A stretch of DNA of 64,000 nucleotides from Pseudomonas sp. MF4836 (GTDB lineage Bacteria; Pseudomonadota; Gammaproteobacteria; Pseudomonadales; Pseudomonadaceae), in the NCBI RefSeq assembly GCF_002018875.1, contig NZ_MVOL01000005.1:62001-126000 (forward strand), read 5' to 3'. A program made the position numbers and the translations under genes. The notes below the pieces were generated by a model. It worked only from the letters and a program-made list of their open reading frames with translations, had not been told where the DNA came from and did no database searches. Numbering within the stretch: position 1 is the stretch's first letter; each line of letters begins with the position of its first letter. Positions 55,059 to 64,000 of the stretch are shown here, in pieces.

Positions 55059-56009
55059 ATGAACCCCAAAGCCCTGACCGAGCAGCTCGGACTGTTCATT
55101 GACGTCCTGGAAACCGGCAGTTTTTCCGCCGCGGCCCGGCGCCATCCCCTGACGCCCTCGGCGGTGGCCCGGCGCATCGATAGCCTGGAAAGTGCCATCG
55201 GCAGCAAGCTTTTCATGCGCACCACCCACGCCGTGGTCGCGACTGCGGCGGGCCTGGCCTTTGCTGAACGCGCACGACGGATAGTCGCCGAACTGCAATT
55301 GGCCCGAGCCGAAGCGGTGTCCCTGAGCCACGCCCCCGAAGGGCTGATCCGGGTCGACGCTCCGGCCGCCTTCGGCCGACGCCACTTGGCGCCGGCAATC
55401 GCCGACTTCCTCGGCGTCTACCCAGGGCTGGATGTGCAGTTGCACCTGATCGACAGCTTCGTCGATATGCAGGGCTCGAACCTGGGTAAGGTCGACCTGG
55501 TGCTGCGCGCCGGGCATATGGTCGATACCCGGCTGGTGGCCACGCCGCTGGCCAGCATTGTGCGCATTGCCTGCGCCAGCCCGGCCTACCTGAAAAACCG
55601 CGGGACGCCGGCCCATCCCAACGAACTCGGTGAACACGACGGACTCGACTGGGAGGGGCTGGCTCCACTCTTCGCCTGGCGTTTCGAGCAGGATGGGCAG
55701 ATGCACAGTCATCGCCCGCAGCGCATCCGCATGAGCGCCAACAACGCCGAAGCATTGCTCTCGGGGGCGCTGGCCGGCCTGGGCATCGCCCACCTGCCCA
55801 CCTGGCTGGCCAGTGAATACCTGCTGCGCGGCGAGCTGCTACCGCTGTTTTGCCAGCATGGCCTGCCCCCGGCGGAAACCTCCGGCATCTATGCCCTGCG
55901 CCTGGAGCAGCACAGCAACGCCCGTAGCCGCCTGCTGCTGGAATACTTGAAGGCGCGCTTCAGCCCGGTTCCACCCTGGGACCTGGCCCTGCAAAGCAAG
56001 ATGGGCTGA
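55059..56009 (+). CDS. LysR-family transcriptional regulator
   Basis: A 316-residue LysR regulator of the CrgA/AaeR-like branch: N-terminal wHTH (LGLFIDVLETGSFSAAARRHPLTPSAVARRIDSLE) and C-terminal effector domain with VDLVLRAGHMVDT. Adjacent and divergent to the TauE-type transporter (108-nt gap), it probably regulates that gene. Effector unknown. Confidence 0.85.
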   Translation: MNPKALTEQLGLFIDVLETGSFSAAARRHPLTPSAVARRIDSLESAIGSKLFMRTTHAVVATAAGLAFAERARRIVAELQLARAEAVSLSHAPEGLIRVDAPAAFGRRHLAPAIADFLGVYPGLDVQLHLIDSFVDMQGSNLGKVDLVLRAGHMVDTRLVATPLASIVRIACASPAYLKNRGTPAHPNELGEHDGLDWEGLAPLFAWRFEQDGQMHSHRPQRIRMSANNAEALLSGALAGLGIAHLPTWLASEYLLRGELLPLFCQHGLPPAETSGIYALRLEQHSNARSRLLLEYLKARFSPVPPWDLALQSKMG

Positions 56010-56098
56010 AGCCTTGGACCCAGCGCCCTTGCACAATTATCTGGCGCATTAAAGATTCGCCCGCTAGATTCAAAACCTGTACTGATCAAGGCCTCACC

Positions 56099-56560
56099 AT
56101 GACCACCAAAGGCTCCCTCCCCGACTCTTGCGACGAACTGCGGCTGGATAATCAGCTGTGCTTCGCCTTGCACTCCACCTCGCTGCTGATGACCAAGGTC
56201 TACAAGCCCCTGCTGCAAGCACTGGGGCTGACCTACCCCCAATACCTGGCGATGATGGTGCTGTGGGAGCATGACGGCCTGACCGTTGGCGAGATCAGCA
56301 CTCACTTGCTGACCGACCCGGGCTCCCTGACCCCGCTGCTCAAGCGCCTCGAAGCCGAAGGCCTGCTCAGCCGTACCCGCAGCCGAGAGGATGAACGGGT
56401 GGTGATCGTTGAACTGACCGCGCAAGGCCGCGCCCTGCGCGACAAGGCTCGCGAAATACCGCACTGCATCCTGGCGGCCAGCGGCCAGACGGTGGAGCAA
56501 CTGCAAAAATTGCAGGCCGACCTGCTGGCGTTGCGCGGCCATCTGCAACACAGCCTCTAG
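56099..56560 (+). CDS. ohrR: OhrR, organic hydroperoxide repressor (MarR family)
   Basis: A 153-residue winged-helix repressor. The sensing Cys21 is in DNQLCFALHS and a second Cys123 in PHCILAAS; the two-Cys layout is that of Xanthomonas OhrR (Cys22/Cys127), where hydroperoxides form a disulfide. It is paralogous to OspR, 15 kb away. It precedes ohr across a gap containing inverted repeats that suit its binding. Confidence 0.9.
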   Translation: MTTKGSLPDSCDELRLDNQLCFALHSTSLLMTKVYKPLLQALGLTYPQYLAMMVLWEHDGLTVGEISTHLLTDPGSLTPLLKRLEAEGLLSRTRSREDERVVIVELTAQGRALRDKAREIPHCILAASGQTVEQLQKLQADLLALRGHLQHSL

Positions 56561-56725
56561 CCCTTCCTGCCTGCACGCCGCGTCGACATAGCCGCCCCCA
56601 CATGACCTGCTGGCGGGCGGAAAGTCTCGCCAACCACCTCCGAATATTAAAATTCTCTAAAATCAACTAGATAAGACATCTCGCGGGGACAGCGCGATAT
56701 TTTCTCAAAAATATATATTGCGCAC

Positions 56726-56778
56726 TAAATATTAGCGCGATACATTTATTTGGCATTTATTTAGCGCGCTAATATTTA
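56726..56778. promoter_or_regulatory. Inverted-repeat operator before ohr, probable OhrR site
   Basis: TAAATATTAGCGCG (56726-56739) and CGCGCTAATATTTA (56765-56778) are perfect inverted copies, and the second overlaps a further local palindrome tagcgcgcta (56763-56772). They lie 30-82 nt upstream of the ohr start, in an otherwise AT-rich region 56640-56790. The composition fits OhrR operators in other genera. Confidence 0.75.
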
Positions 56779-56807
56779 GCGAAAACCAAACCTCGGAGAC
56801 CTACCCT

Positions 56808-57227
56808 ATGCAAACGCTCTATACCGCAGTCGCAACCGCTACCGGTGGCCGTGATGGCCGCGCTGTCTCCAGCGACAACATCCTCGACGTCAAGCTTGCC
56901 ACCCCTAAAGAGCTGGGCGGTGCCGGTGGCCAGGCGACAAACCCGGAACAGCTGTTCGCCGCCGGCTACTCTGCGTGCTTTATTGGCGCCCTGAAATTCG
57001 TCGCCAGCCAGAGCAAACGCCAAATCCCGGATGCAGCCTCGATCACCGCCCACGTCGGCATCGGCCAGATCCCCGGTGGTTTTGGCCTGGATATCGACCT
57101 GCATGTGAGCCTGCCCGGCCTCGAGCAAACCGAAGCCCAGAGCCTGGTGGACGCAGCGCATCAGGTCTGCCCGTACTCCAATGCAACTCGCGGCAACGTC
57201 GATGTGCGCTTGCACGTCAGCGTCTGA
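56808..57227 (+). CDS. ohr: Organic hydroperoxide reductase Ohr
   Basis: A 139-residue Ohr peroxidase with the reactive Cys57 in AAGYSACFIGALK and the resolving Cys121 in VCPYSNATRGN. It reduces organic hydroperoxides with lipoylated proteins as donors. GGAG precedes the ATG. It is regulated most likely by OhrR through the repeats above and ends at a strong terminator. Confidence 0.93.
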   Translation: MQTLYTAVATATGGRDGRAVSSDNILDVKLATPKELGGAGGQATNPEQLFAAGYSACFIGALKFVASQSKRQIPDAASITAHVGIGQIPGGFGLDIDLHVSLPGLEQTEAQSLVDAAHQVCPYSNATRGNVDVRLHVSV

Positions 57228-57252
57228 GTCCTGGCAGCAGATCCCAGGCACA

Positions 57253-57282
57253 AAAAAGCCCGACTCAATGGTCGGGCTTTTT
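57253..57282. terminator. Bidirectional terminator between ohr and efp
   Basis: 12-bp stem aaaaagcccgac / gtcgggcttttt with loop tcaatg; A- and T-runs lie on both sides. Confidence 0.92.
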
Positions 57283-57302
57283 CGTACAGGTTTAAGCCAG
57301 GC

Positions 57303-57875
57303 TTAGACCTTGGCGCGGCCCTTGTAGGAGCCACCGTCGCGGGTATCGATCTCGATCCAGTCGCCGATTTCAACGAAATCTGCAACGCTCAGCTCGGTAC
57401 CGTTTTTCAGTTTGGCAGGCTTCATCACCTTGCCCGAAGTGTCGCCGCGAGCGGAACCTTCGGTGTAGTCAACCTGACGCACAATAGTGGTCGGCAGTTC
57501 TACGGAAACCAGACGCTCTTCGAAGAAGATCGCTTCGCAAACATCGGTCATGCCTTCTTCAACGAAAGGCAGAACAGCTTCGATGTCTTCAGCGTTCAGT
57601 TCGTACATGGTGTAGTCGGTGGTGTCCATGAACGTGTAGGAGTCGCCGCTGATGAAGGACAGGGTCGCTTCTTTGCGGTCGAGGATCACGTCGTCCAGTT
57701 TGTCGTCAGCGCTGTAAACGATCTCGGTCTTGTAACCGGTCAGCAGGTTTTTCAGCTTGGTCTTCATGATCGCGCTGTTACGACCGGATTTGGTGAATTC
57801 AGCTTTCTGAACCAGCCAAGGATCGTTTTCGAGACGGATCACCATCCCAGGTTTCAGTTCTTTACCAGTTTTCAT
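57303..57875 (-). CDS. efp: Elongation factor P (rhamnosylated Arg32 type)
   Basis: A 190-residue EF-P with its three beta-barrel domains. The modified residue is Arg32 in FTKSGRNSA, which in Pseudomonas is rhamnosylated by EarP; Lys34-type EF-Ps use EpmA instead. EF-P relieves ribosome stalling at polyproline. The EarP gene lies 48 nt upstream on the same strand, giving a matched pair. Confidence 0.96.
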   Translation of the reverse strand: MKTGKELKPGMVIRLENDPWLVQKAEFTKSGRNSAIMKTKLKNLLTGYKTEIVYSADDKLDDVILDRKEATLSFISGDSYTFMDTTDYTMYELNAEDIEAVLPFVEEGMTDVCEAIFFEERLVSVELPTTIVRQVDYTEGSARGDTSGKVMKPAKLKNGTELSVADFVEIGDWIEIDTRDGGSYKGRAKV

Positions 57876-57923
57876 TACGAATATCCGAATTTGGATGGGA
57901 TTTACAAAAATCTAGGCCGCGTA

Positions 57924-59057
57924 TCATATCCAATTTAGGTAAAACTGCACCAGCGCTGCGGCAAGATCGGCTTGCAAGGCCTGTTCCAGACACCATTGCT
58001 CAGCATGCAAAGACACCTCCGGCCACACATTGAGCAGGGTTTTCCAGCATTGGCCCATGTCGCCACCGGCATTCCACGCCTGCCACAAGCCATTGATTGC
58101 GTCACGAGCCTGCGGCGACAGGCCCTGGGTATACAGGTCGAGGAAGGCCTCGAGCTTGTCCAGATGGATATCTTCGTCCTGACGATAGATGTGCCAGAGC
58201 ATCGGACGTCCGGCCCATTGCGCCCGTACAAACGAGTCTTCGCCACGCACGGCATTGAAATCGCAGCACCACAACAACTGATCGTATTGTTCCTGCCGGA
58301 CGAACGGCAGAACCTGCACCGTCACTGCACCACGCACCTGTTGCGTGCCGACATGCAGCTCGTCGCAGGCCAGCCAGCGCTTCACATCGCCGAGAATTCG
58401 ACCTTCGGGCACCAGCAGATGAGTCGGCCGGGTATCGGCCGCCAACGCGTCGAGCCAGTTGCCCAGGCCTGCATTTTCGTAGGCAAACAACGAGATCAGC
58501 CGTGCATCGCTCGCGGCAGATACGCCAAGCCCTTGCAGGAAATTGCGCTGCGCGAGGGTGTCTTTTTGAAACGCCCTACGCCTTTCCAATAGCCCTACCT
58601 CACGCAACAGGCCACCTGTGCCCGGGCGAAACCCGGGAAAGAAAAAGTACTTCTGCGCGCCCTTGAACTTCACCGACGGCAAGCCGTGGCACCCGACCAC
58701 CCAATCCTCGGCGCTCAGGTAGTCGAGATTCAACCAGAGCGGCGGGCGCTCGCGCTCGGCCATGGCTTCCATGTAAGCCGCAGGCAGTTGGCAGGCGAAG
58801 GCGGCAATCACCACATCGGCAGCCGGCTGCGCAGCCCATTCCGTCGGCCAGTGCCGGACCTCGACGCCTGCCTGCCATTGGCGGAAAGCGCTGATATCGA
58901 CTTCCGGGCAAAGGCGCTCAAAGGCACGCAGATCGTCGACCCACAGCCGCACCTCGCATTGATGCTCGGCCACCAACTGCCGAGCGAGGCGCCAGGTGAC
59001 CCCGATATCGCCGAAGTTGTCCACGACACTGCAGAAAATATCCCAGGAGGCTTTCAT
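57924..59057 (-). CDS. earP: EarP, protein-arginine rhamnosyltransferase of EF-P
   Basis: A 377-residue GT-B glycosyltransferase (DUF2331) with N-terminal WDIFCSVVDNFGDIGVTWRLARQL, where the Asp residues bind EF-P arginine, and C-terminal NAVRGEDSFVRAQWAGRPMLWHIY for dTDP-rhamnose. It rhamnosylates Arg32 of EF-P. Lies directly upstream of efp. Confidence 0.95.
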   Translation of the reverse strand: MKASWDIFCSVVDNFGDIGVTWRLARQLVAEHQCEVRLWVDDLRAFERLCPEVDISAFRQWQAGVEVRHWPTEWAAQPAADVVIAAFACQLPAAYMEAMAERERPPLWLNLDYLSAEDWVVGCHGLPSVKFKGAQKYFFFPGFRPGTGGLLREVGLLERRRAFQKDTLAQRNFLQGLGVSAASDARLISLFAYENAGLGNWLDALAADTRPTHLLVPEGRILGDVKRWLACDELHVGTQQVRGAVTVQVLPFVRQEQYDQLLWCCDFNAVRGEDSFVRAQWAGRPMLWHIYRQDEDIHLDKLEAFLDLYTQGLSPQARDAINGLWQAWNAGGDMGQCWKTLLNVWPEVSLHAEQWCLEQALQADLAAALVQFYLNWI

Positions 59058-59181
59058 TCCGGGCTCCGATTGGCAAAGGCGCCGATTGTCCGCATAAATC
59101 GTCCCGCGCAGAAGAGCCGACGCCGATTAATCTTCGTGCGACAATCGGCCCCCGCACTCGTCCGCCCGCCAGGAGGCCGCC

Positions 59182-59577
59182 ATGTCCTATCGCCCCACCG
59201 CCCGCAAACCGCTGCGCATCAACTTCAATGGCCTGAAACTCAGCGTCAGCATTGCCTTGGGTCTGTGGCTGGGTTTTGTGGCCATTGCCCTGACCTGCTG
59301 GCTGGCCTCGCGCTTTGTGTTCAGCCAACAACTGGCGCCGGTGGCCCAAGCCGTTCAGCAATTGGCCAAACCGCCCGTGGTCGAACCGGCACCCGCCAAC
59401 CCGATGTTCGAGCAATATCAGGAAAACCTGCGCAAGAACGAACAACAGCAAAGCCTGGAGAATGCTCGCAACAACCTGCGCAATCAGTCCAATCCCAAAT
59501 GCCAGTTCTGGCTGCAACAGGACCAGACGGCGCCGACCGACAAGAGCCGGGCCAACGTCCTGCAGTTCTGCGATTGA
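59182..59577 (+). CDS. Single-pass inner-membrane protein of unknown function
   Basis: A 131-residue protein with a short basic N-terminus, one membrane helix (about residues 20-45) and a long polar, helical periplasmic part rich in Gln/Asn (…EQQQSLENARNNLRNQ…) with two Cys. GGAGG precedes the ATG. No family recognised. It overlaps nothing and is followed within 2 nt by the Gre-like gene, so the two form an operon. Confidence 0.75.
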   Translation: MSYRPTARKPLRINFNGLKLSVSIALGLWLGFVAIALTCWLASRFVFSQQLAPVAQAVQQLAKPPVVEPAPANPMFEQYQENLRKNEQQQSLENARNNLRNQSNPKCQFWLQQDQTAPTDKSRANVLQFCD

Positions 59578-59579
59578 TC

Positions 59580-60062
59580 ATGAACAAACACGCCATCCAT
59601 CAACTGATCCTGCAAAAACTCCGGGACGACCTCGACGTGGCACAGCGCGCGGCGCAAACGGCCTACGAGACGGCGACCCACGAAGAGAACATCGCCGAAA
59701 ACAAATACGACACCCTGGGCCTTGAGGCTTCGTACCTGGCTGCAGGTCAGGCCAAACGCGTCGAGGAGATCAGGCAAGCCCTGGCGTTGTGCCAGAACCT
59801 GACACTGCGCGCCTATGACGAACAGACAGGGATTCAGGTGGGGGCCTTACTGGGGCTTGAAGATGAAAACGGCCACGAGCAATGGCTGTTTCTGGGGCCG
59901 GATGGGGCTGGGCTGAAGGTGTACGTGGTAGGCCAGTTGATTACCGTCATCACCCCTCGCTCACCGCTGGGCCAGAGCCTGATGGGTAAATTCGAGGGAG
60001 ATGAGGTGCAGATCGTTGTCGCGGGCACTCGGCAACAGTTCACTGTTACCGAGGTGAAGTGA
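59580..60062 (+). CDS. GreA/GreB-family transcription factor
   Basis: A 160-residue protein with an N-terminal coiled coil (residues 5-70, LRDDLDVAQRAAQTAYETATHEENIAENKYDTLG) and a C-terminal FKBP-like GreA_GreB domain with SPLGQSLMGKFEGDEVQI. It is a shorter and sequence-divergent relative of GreA/GreB, probably acting in the RNA polymerase secondary channel. The start at 59580 is close to the preceding stop. Its acidic tip residues should be checked for cleavage-stimulating activity. Confidence 0.8.
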   Translation: MNKHAIHQLILQKLRDDLDVAQRAAQTAYETATHEENIAENKYDTLGLEASYLAAGQAKRVEEIRQALALCQNLTLRAYDEQTGIQVGALLGLEDENGHEQWLFLGPDGAGLKVYVVGQLITVITPRSPLGQSLMGKFEGDEVQIVVAGTRQQFTVTEVK

Positions 60063-60075
60063 GCACGCCGCAGCC

Positions 60076-61059
<984 letters not shown>

Positions 61060-61163
61060 TCAAAGCAGTTGGACGCCACGGGTATCAGCGACGGTATATA
61101 ACTATATTAATGGTTTGAAGAATAAATCTAGAACTTTTTATTAGAAACTCTTCGACGCCCCTT

Positions 61164-61664
61164 TCAGATATCCCCCAGTCGACGACGCTGCACCAACGGC
61201 ACGAGGTACACCGGCACCTTCGCCAACTGCAACACACGGGCTGCCGTCCTGCCCAGTGGGGTTTCCACGCCCGCTTCGTGGCTATGACTTCCTACGATCA
61301 GCAAATCCACGGAGAGTTTCGCCGCCTGCTCGAGAATGACCTGCGCAGGGTCCCCCTGAAACACCCTGACCGACTGAATCAACGCCAGGTCCTGCATGCC
61401 TTCCCCCAGTTCTTCACGGAAGCTGTCGAGCACCCGCTGCTCGATACTGGCCATCACCGTGCTCAAACCCTGGTTGTGAAAATCATTCAACGCCTGCTCA
61501 TCGAGGTAGCTCTGCAGCACCGACTCGGCAAACAGCCCCATAGGCTCCACGGCGTGGATGACATGCAGGTCGGCATTGAACGTTCGAGCCAGTTCCACCG
61601 CATGCTGCATCACATAAGGTGCGTACAGACCAAGGTCAGTGGCATATAGCATCGAACGAATCAT
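61164..61664 (-). CDS. Universal stress protein (UspA family)
   Basis: A 166-residue Usp with N-terminal MIRSMLYATDLGLYAPYVMQHAVELA and the ATP-binding-type motif GSHSHEAGVETPLGRTAARVLQLAKVPVYLVP. A single Usp domain of typical length. Such proteins respond to starvation and stress. Monocistronic; its promoter lies in the 94-nt gap to the nucleotidase gene. Confidence 0.87.
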   Translation of the reverse strand: MIRSMLYATDLGLYAPYVMQHAVELARTFNADLHVIHAVEPMGLFAESVLQSYLDEQALNDFHNQGLSTVMASIEQRVLDSFREELGEGMQDLALIQSVRVFQGDPAQVILEQAAKLSVDLLIVGSHSHEAGVETPLGRTAARVLQLAKVPVYLVPLVQRRRLGDI

Positions 61665-61758
61665 ATGACCTCCATGACTGCCAGGACGGCGGAGATTGAT
61701 TCAGCTTAGCAGTGCCCGGCCAACTGCGACGCCAGCCGCCGGGCCCGGGATCAAAGGC

Positions 61759-62664
61759 TCAGGTTTTGCTCTCATTGCTGATGCCATGGGGCACATGGCC
61801 AGTGGCGACCACTTCGCGCGCCAGTTCGCAATGACCGGCCTGGTCATCGAAAAATACGTCTGCGGCAAAAGCCTCGAGAAACGCCGCTTTCTCCAGGCCG
61901 CCCAGGAACAGCGATTCATCCAGGCGGATATCCCACTCGCGCAAAGTGCGGATCACCCGTTCATGAGCCGGCGCCGAGCGCGCAGTGACCAGGGCGGTGC
62001 GGATCGGACAGGCGTCTTCGGGAAACTCGCGCTGCAACAGATTGAGCGCAGCGAGAAAGCCTTTGAACGGCCCGCCTCGCAAAGGCTCGCGAGCAGATTC
62101 GCGCTCCTTGGCCTGGAACGCTTCAAGGCCGCCCAACTGATAAACCCGTTCCGACTCATCGGAAAACAACACCGCATCACCGTCAAAGGCAATGCGCAAC
62201 TCGGCACTGGCGGCACGGCGCGCGCCGCCCGACAAAATGGTCGCCGCAGCGAACCCGGCATCCAGCGCGCTGCGCACGTCTTCGGCGTGAGTCGAGAGGA
62301 ACAGGTCACAGCCAAATGCCGCGAGATAAGGGTAAGGGCTGCGCCCGCCGACGAAAGCGGCCCGGGAGATATCCAGGCCGTAGTGCTGGATCGAGTTGAA
62401 CACACGCAAGCCGGTGTCGGCGCTGTTGCGCGATACCAGGACGACTTCGACCCGGGCTCGCCCAAGGCTGGCGTTGAGACTGAGAAGCTTCTTCACCAGA
62501 GGAAAAGCCTCACCCGGCTCGAGGTTTTCCTCTTCATGCTCGATCTGATACTGCCGATAAGCCTCGACGCCCTCCGCCAGGTAGACCTTGTGGCTGTCGC
62601 TCAAGTCAAACAGTGCCCGCGACGAAATCGCCACCACCAACTTTCCACCCAGGCCCTTAGCCAT
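61759..62664 (-). CDS. 5'-nucleotidase (cytosolic type, pfam06189)
   Basis: A 301-residue HAD-like nucleotidase of the cN-I/pfam06189 class. Visible are VVAISSRALFDL at the N-terminus in place of the usual DxDGT, GVEAYRQYQIEHE, GLDISRAAFVGG and FFDDQAGHC. It dephosphorylates AMP or other 5'-nucleotides. GTG/ATG start with a purine-rich site. It lies 24 nt downstream of the ketopantoate-reductase-like gene and so may be part of that operon. Confidence 0.85.
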   Translation of the reverse strand: MAKGLGGKLVVAISSRALFDLSDSHKVYLAEGVEAYRQYQIEHEEENLEPGEAFPLVKKLLSLNASLGRARVEVVLVSRNSADTGLRVFNSIQHYGLDISRAAFVGGRSPYPYLAAFGCDLFLSTHAEDVRSALDAGFAAATILSGGARRAASAELRIAFDGDAVLFSDESERVYQLGGLEAFQAKERESAREPLRGGPFKGFLAALNLLQREFPEDACPIRTALVTARSAPAHERVIRTLREWDIRLDESLFLGGLEKAAFLEAFAADVFFDDQAGHCELAREVVATGHVPHGISNESKT

Positions 62665-62688
62665 GTACTGCTCCCCCGCCTGACGGTT

Positions 62689-63642
62689 TCAATCGTTATA
62701 CCGATCAATAAAACTCAACGCCTGATACAGCGCTTCGATTCTCGGCAGCTCGCATCCCGCGGCCTTGGCCGCGGCCAGAGGCGCAGCATAGATGGCCGCA
62801 AGCTCCAAGGGACGCTTGTGCAGATAATCGTGGTACATGCTCGGCCAGTAATCCGGCATTTTTTCAGTAACCTTGAACAGATGCTCGGCATAACCGGTCG
62901 GCACGCTATGCCCACAGGCCTCTGCCCCGCGCACCACCTCGGCCATCAAGGCCTGGATCAACTGACGGCTTGCGTCATCGGCCATCAAGGGCGCGGTACT
63001 GGCCTTGAGCAGCACCGAGAGACCGTTGTACGGCACATTCCACACTAGCTTCTGCCAGCGCGCCTGCCCCAGGTCAGGCATGGCCTGGGAATTGAGACCG
63101 GCCTCGCGAAACAACGCCGAGCCTTCTTCGACAATGACCTGACGTGCCGCCGCATCCGCCGCCGGACCACTGTGATACCCCAGATTCACCGCACCCAGGG
63201 CCTGGTGCTCAATCACCCCGGGCGCCGAGCGGTATGCACAGATATAGCAAAGCCCACCCAGCACATGGATTGACTCAGGCAGCAATGGACGCAGTGCTTC
63301 TTCGACGCCCAAGCCGTTCTGCAGCAACAACACCTTGGCCCCCGGGGCCGCTGCGCTGATCAAGATGGGTGCGAGATCAGGATTGCTGGTGGCCTTGGCT
63401 CCCACCAGCAACCAGTCGCAAGGCGGCAGATCCTCGCCGTTGGCGTAAGCCTGCACTGGGTTCAGTGTCAGTTGACCTTGAACCGCATGGTTCAGCTGCA
63501 AGCCACGCAGTGCCACCGCCGAGAACTCACCGCGCAGCAAAAAGTGCACGTCGAAACCGGCCCGCGCCAACATCACGCCATAAAAACCACCGATCGCGCC
63601 GGTACCAATAATGCCGACTCGCGGCTTGTGCACAGCACTCAT
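62689..63642 (-). CDS. 2-dehydropantoate 2-reductase-like oxidoreductase
   Basis: A 317-residue NADPH-dependent reductase with the Rossmann loop VGIIGTGAIGGFYGVMLARAGFDV and the C-terminal catalytic half, which has LVWNVPYNGLSVLL in place of the KLxxN-containing LVxN helix. It resembles PanE but is of a side branch, so the substrate may be a different 2-keto acid. Its start overlaps the thioredoxin-like gene by ATGA at 63642-63645. Confidence 0.83.
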   Translation of the reverse strand: MSAVHKPRVGIIGTGAIGGFYGVMLARAGFDVHFLLRGEFSAVALRGLQLNHAVQGQLTLNPVQAYANGEDLPPCDWLLVGAKATSNPDLAPILISAAAPGAKVLLLQNGLGVEEALRPLLPESIHVLGGLCYICAYRSAPGVIEHQALGAVNLGYHSGPAADAAARQVIVEEGSALFREAGLNSQAMPDLGQARWQKLVWNVPYNGLSVLLKASTAPLMADDASRQLIQALMAEVVRGAEACGHSVPTGYAEHLFKVTEKMPDYWPSMYHDYLHKRPLELAAIYAAPLAAAKAAGCELPRIEALYQALSFIDRYND

Positions 63643-63977
63643 CATGGCAACTCCTCTGCAATTCGCTCCAATGCCTGGTACACGGCGTCGGCGAGATCAG
63701 TCGCGCGCAGACGCGATTGCACAGCGCCGTAAAACTCACCGTCGCGCACCACGAACAGGGCCGGTAAATGAAACACCTGATAACGCTGGACGACGCCACC
63801 GTTGTTGCCCGCATCAATCCAGCACAGCCGATCGACAGGCAAATCAAAGGTGGGCAATTGCTGGCGTGCCCAACGACAGCTGGAGCAACCGATGCTGGTG
63901 AAAATCACCAGGGAAATGCCACTCATCGCCAACAACCGCTGATCGGTGTCGAAATCGGTCAGCTCCAATTGGGCCAC
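63642..63977 (-). CDS. Thioredoxin-like protein (near window end)
   Basis: A thioredoxin-fold protein of about 111 residues with the redox motif CSSC (FTSIGCSSCRWARQQL) and a cis-Pro region FHLPALFVV. The start is not certain: GTG 63977 gives the full length but no clear ribosome site, and ATG 63926 would shorten it to 94 residues. It overlaps the downstream reductase by ATGA. A cytoplasmic thiol-disulfide role is likely. Confidence 0.75.
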   Translation of the reverse strand: MAQLELTDFDTDQRLLAMSGISLVIFTSIGCSSCRWARQQLPTFDLPVDRLCWIDAGNNGGVVQRYQVFHLPALFVVRDGEFYGAVQSRLRATDLADAVYQALERIAEELP

Positions 63978-64000
63978 TATACTGGGGGAAACACTGTCGA

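Noticed and set aside
58686..60062. One long frame of 458 codons covering earP's complement and the Gre-like gene
   Set aside because: Only the last 160 codons, from ATG 59580, look like protein. The earlier part is antisense to earP and overlaps the membrane protein gene out of frame.

Overview
The window is a chromosomal segment of a gamma-proteobacterium of the genus Pseudomonas, most likely the P. fluorescens lineage. Support comes from the high GC of the coding regions, Pseudomonas-type genes (acyclic terpene utilisation cluster, SagS, OspR, the EarP/EF-P pair with Arg32), and gene order from about 38.4 to 59.1 kb that follows, with gaps, the P. aeruginosa PA2824-PA2852 order as I remember it. 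There are no rRNA or tRNA genes and no CRISPR array.

Layout. (1) 1-8204: atuA(partial)BCDEF, for catabolism of citronellol/geraniol-type acyclic terpenes through geranyl-CoA carboxylase, with a REP-like hairpin between atuC and atuD. (2) 8275-11099: exonuclease, PpnP, MOSC protein and CheV. (3) 11645-15073: an Hpt-like protein, a NarL-type two-component pair and YegS lipid kinase. (4) 15331-19999: bifunctional GDP-mannose enzyme, molybdenum cofactor genes moeA/moaB diverging from mobA, and a small lipoprotein. (5) 20088-28337: RluA-type pseudouridine synthase, an SOS-box-controlled UmuD-like gene pair, a glutaredoxin-like protein, a KefB-like antiporter, Amt, a DUF883/YqjE/YqjK-type operon and an EAL-YkuI_C phosphodiesterase. 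(6) 28413-32789: dgt (dGTPase), split cleanly into two halves by a roughly 3.04-kb AT-rich island. (7) 33095-38243: a BvgA/RcsB-like regulator, a large HD-GYP sensor, fRMsr and a DUF815 ATPase. (8) 38411-57227: sagS, ospR-gpx, msrB, AlaA-like aminotransferase, htpX, tpm, dioxygenase, DEAD-box helicase, crotonase, methyltransferase, class II DAHP synthase, YcaQ-like glycosylase, regulators, TauE transporter, ohrR and ohr. (9) 57303-63977: efp, earP, a Gre-like factor, cysB, Usp, 5'-nucleotidase, ketopantoate-reductase-like and thioredoxin-like genes.

The only clearly foreign part is the island in dgt (about 29037-32078). It carries an unrecognised three-helix membrane protein, two tandem secreted paralogues about 89% identical in their mature parts, a small two-helix membrane ORF broken by an in-frame TGA, a decayed gene tail and a short inverted repeat near its two ends. 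No transposase or integrase is visible. It is the best candidate for an undescribed system here, but its function cannot be read from sequence alone.

Themes. Peroxide and thiol defence is concentrated at 37-57 kb (fRMsr, OspR/Gpx, MsrB, OhrR/Ohr), with operator-like repeats next to the regulators. Signalling that governs motility and biofilm (CheV, EAL, HD-GYP, SagS, two LuxR-type regulators) is spread over 10-41 kb.
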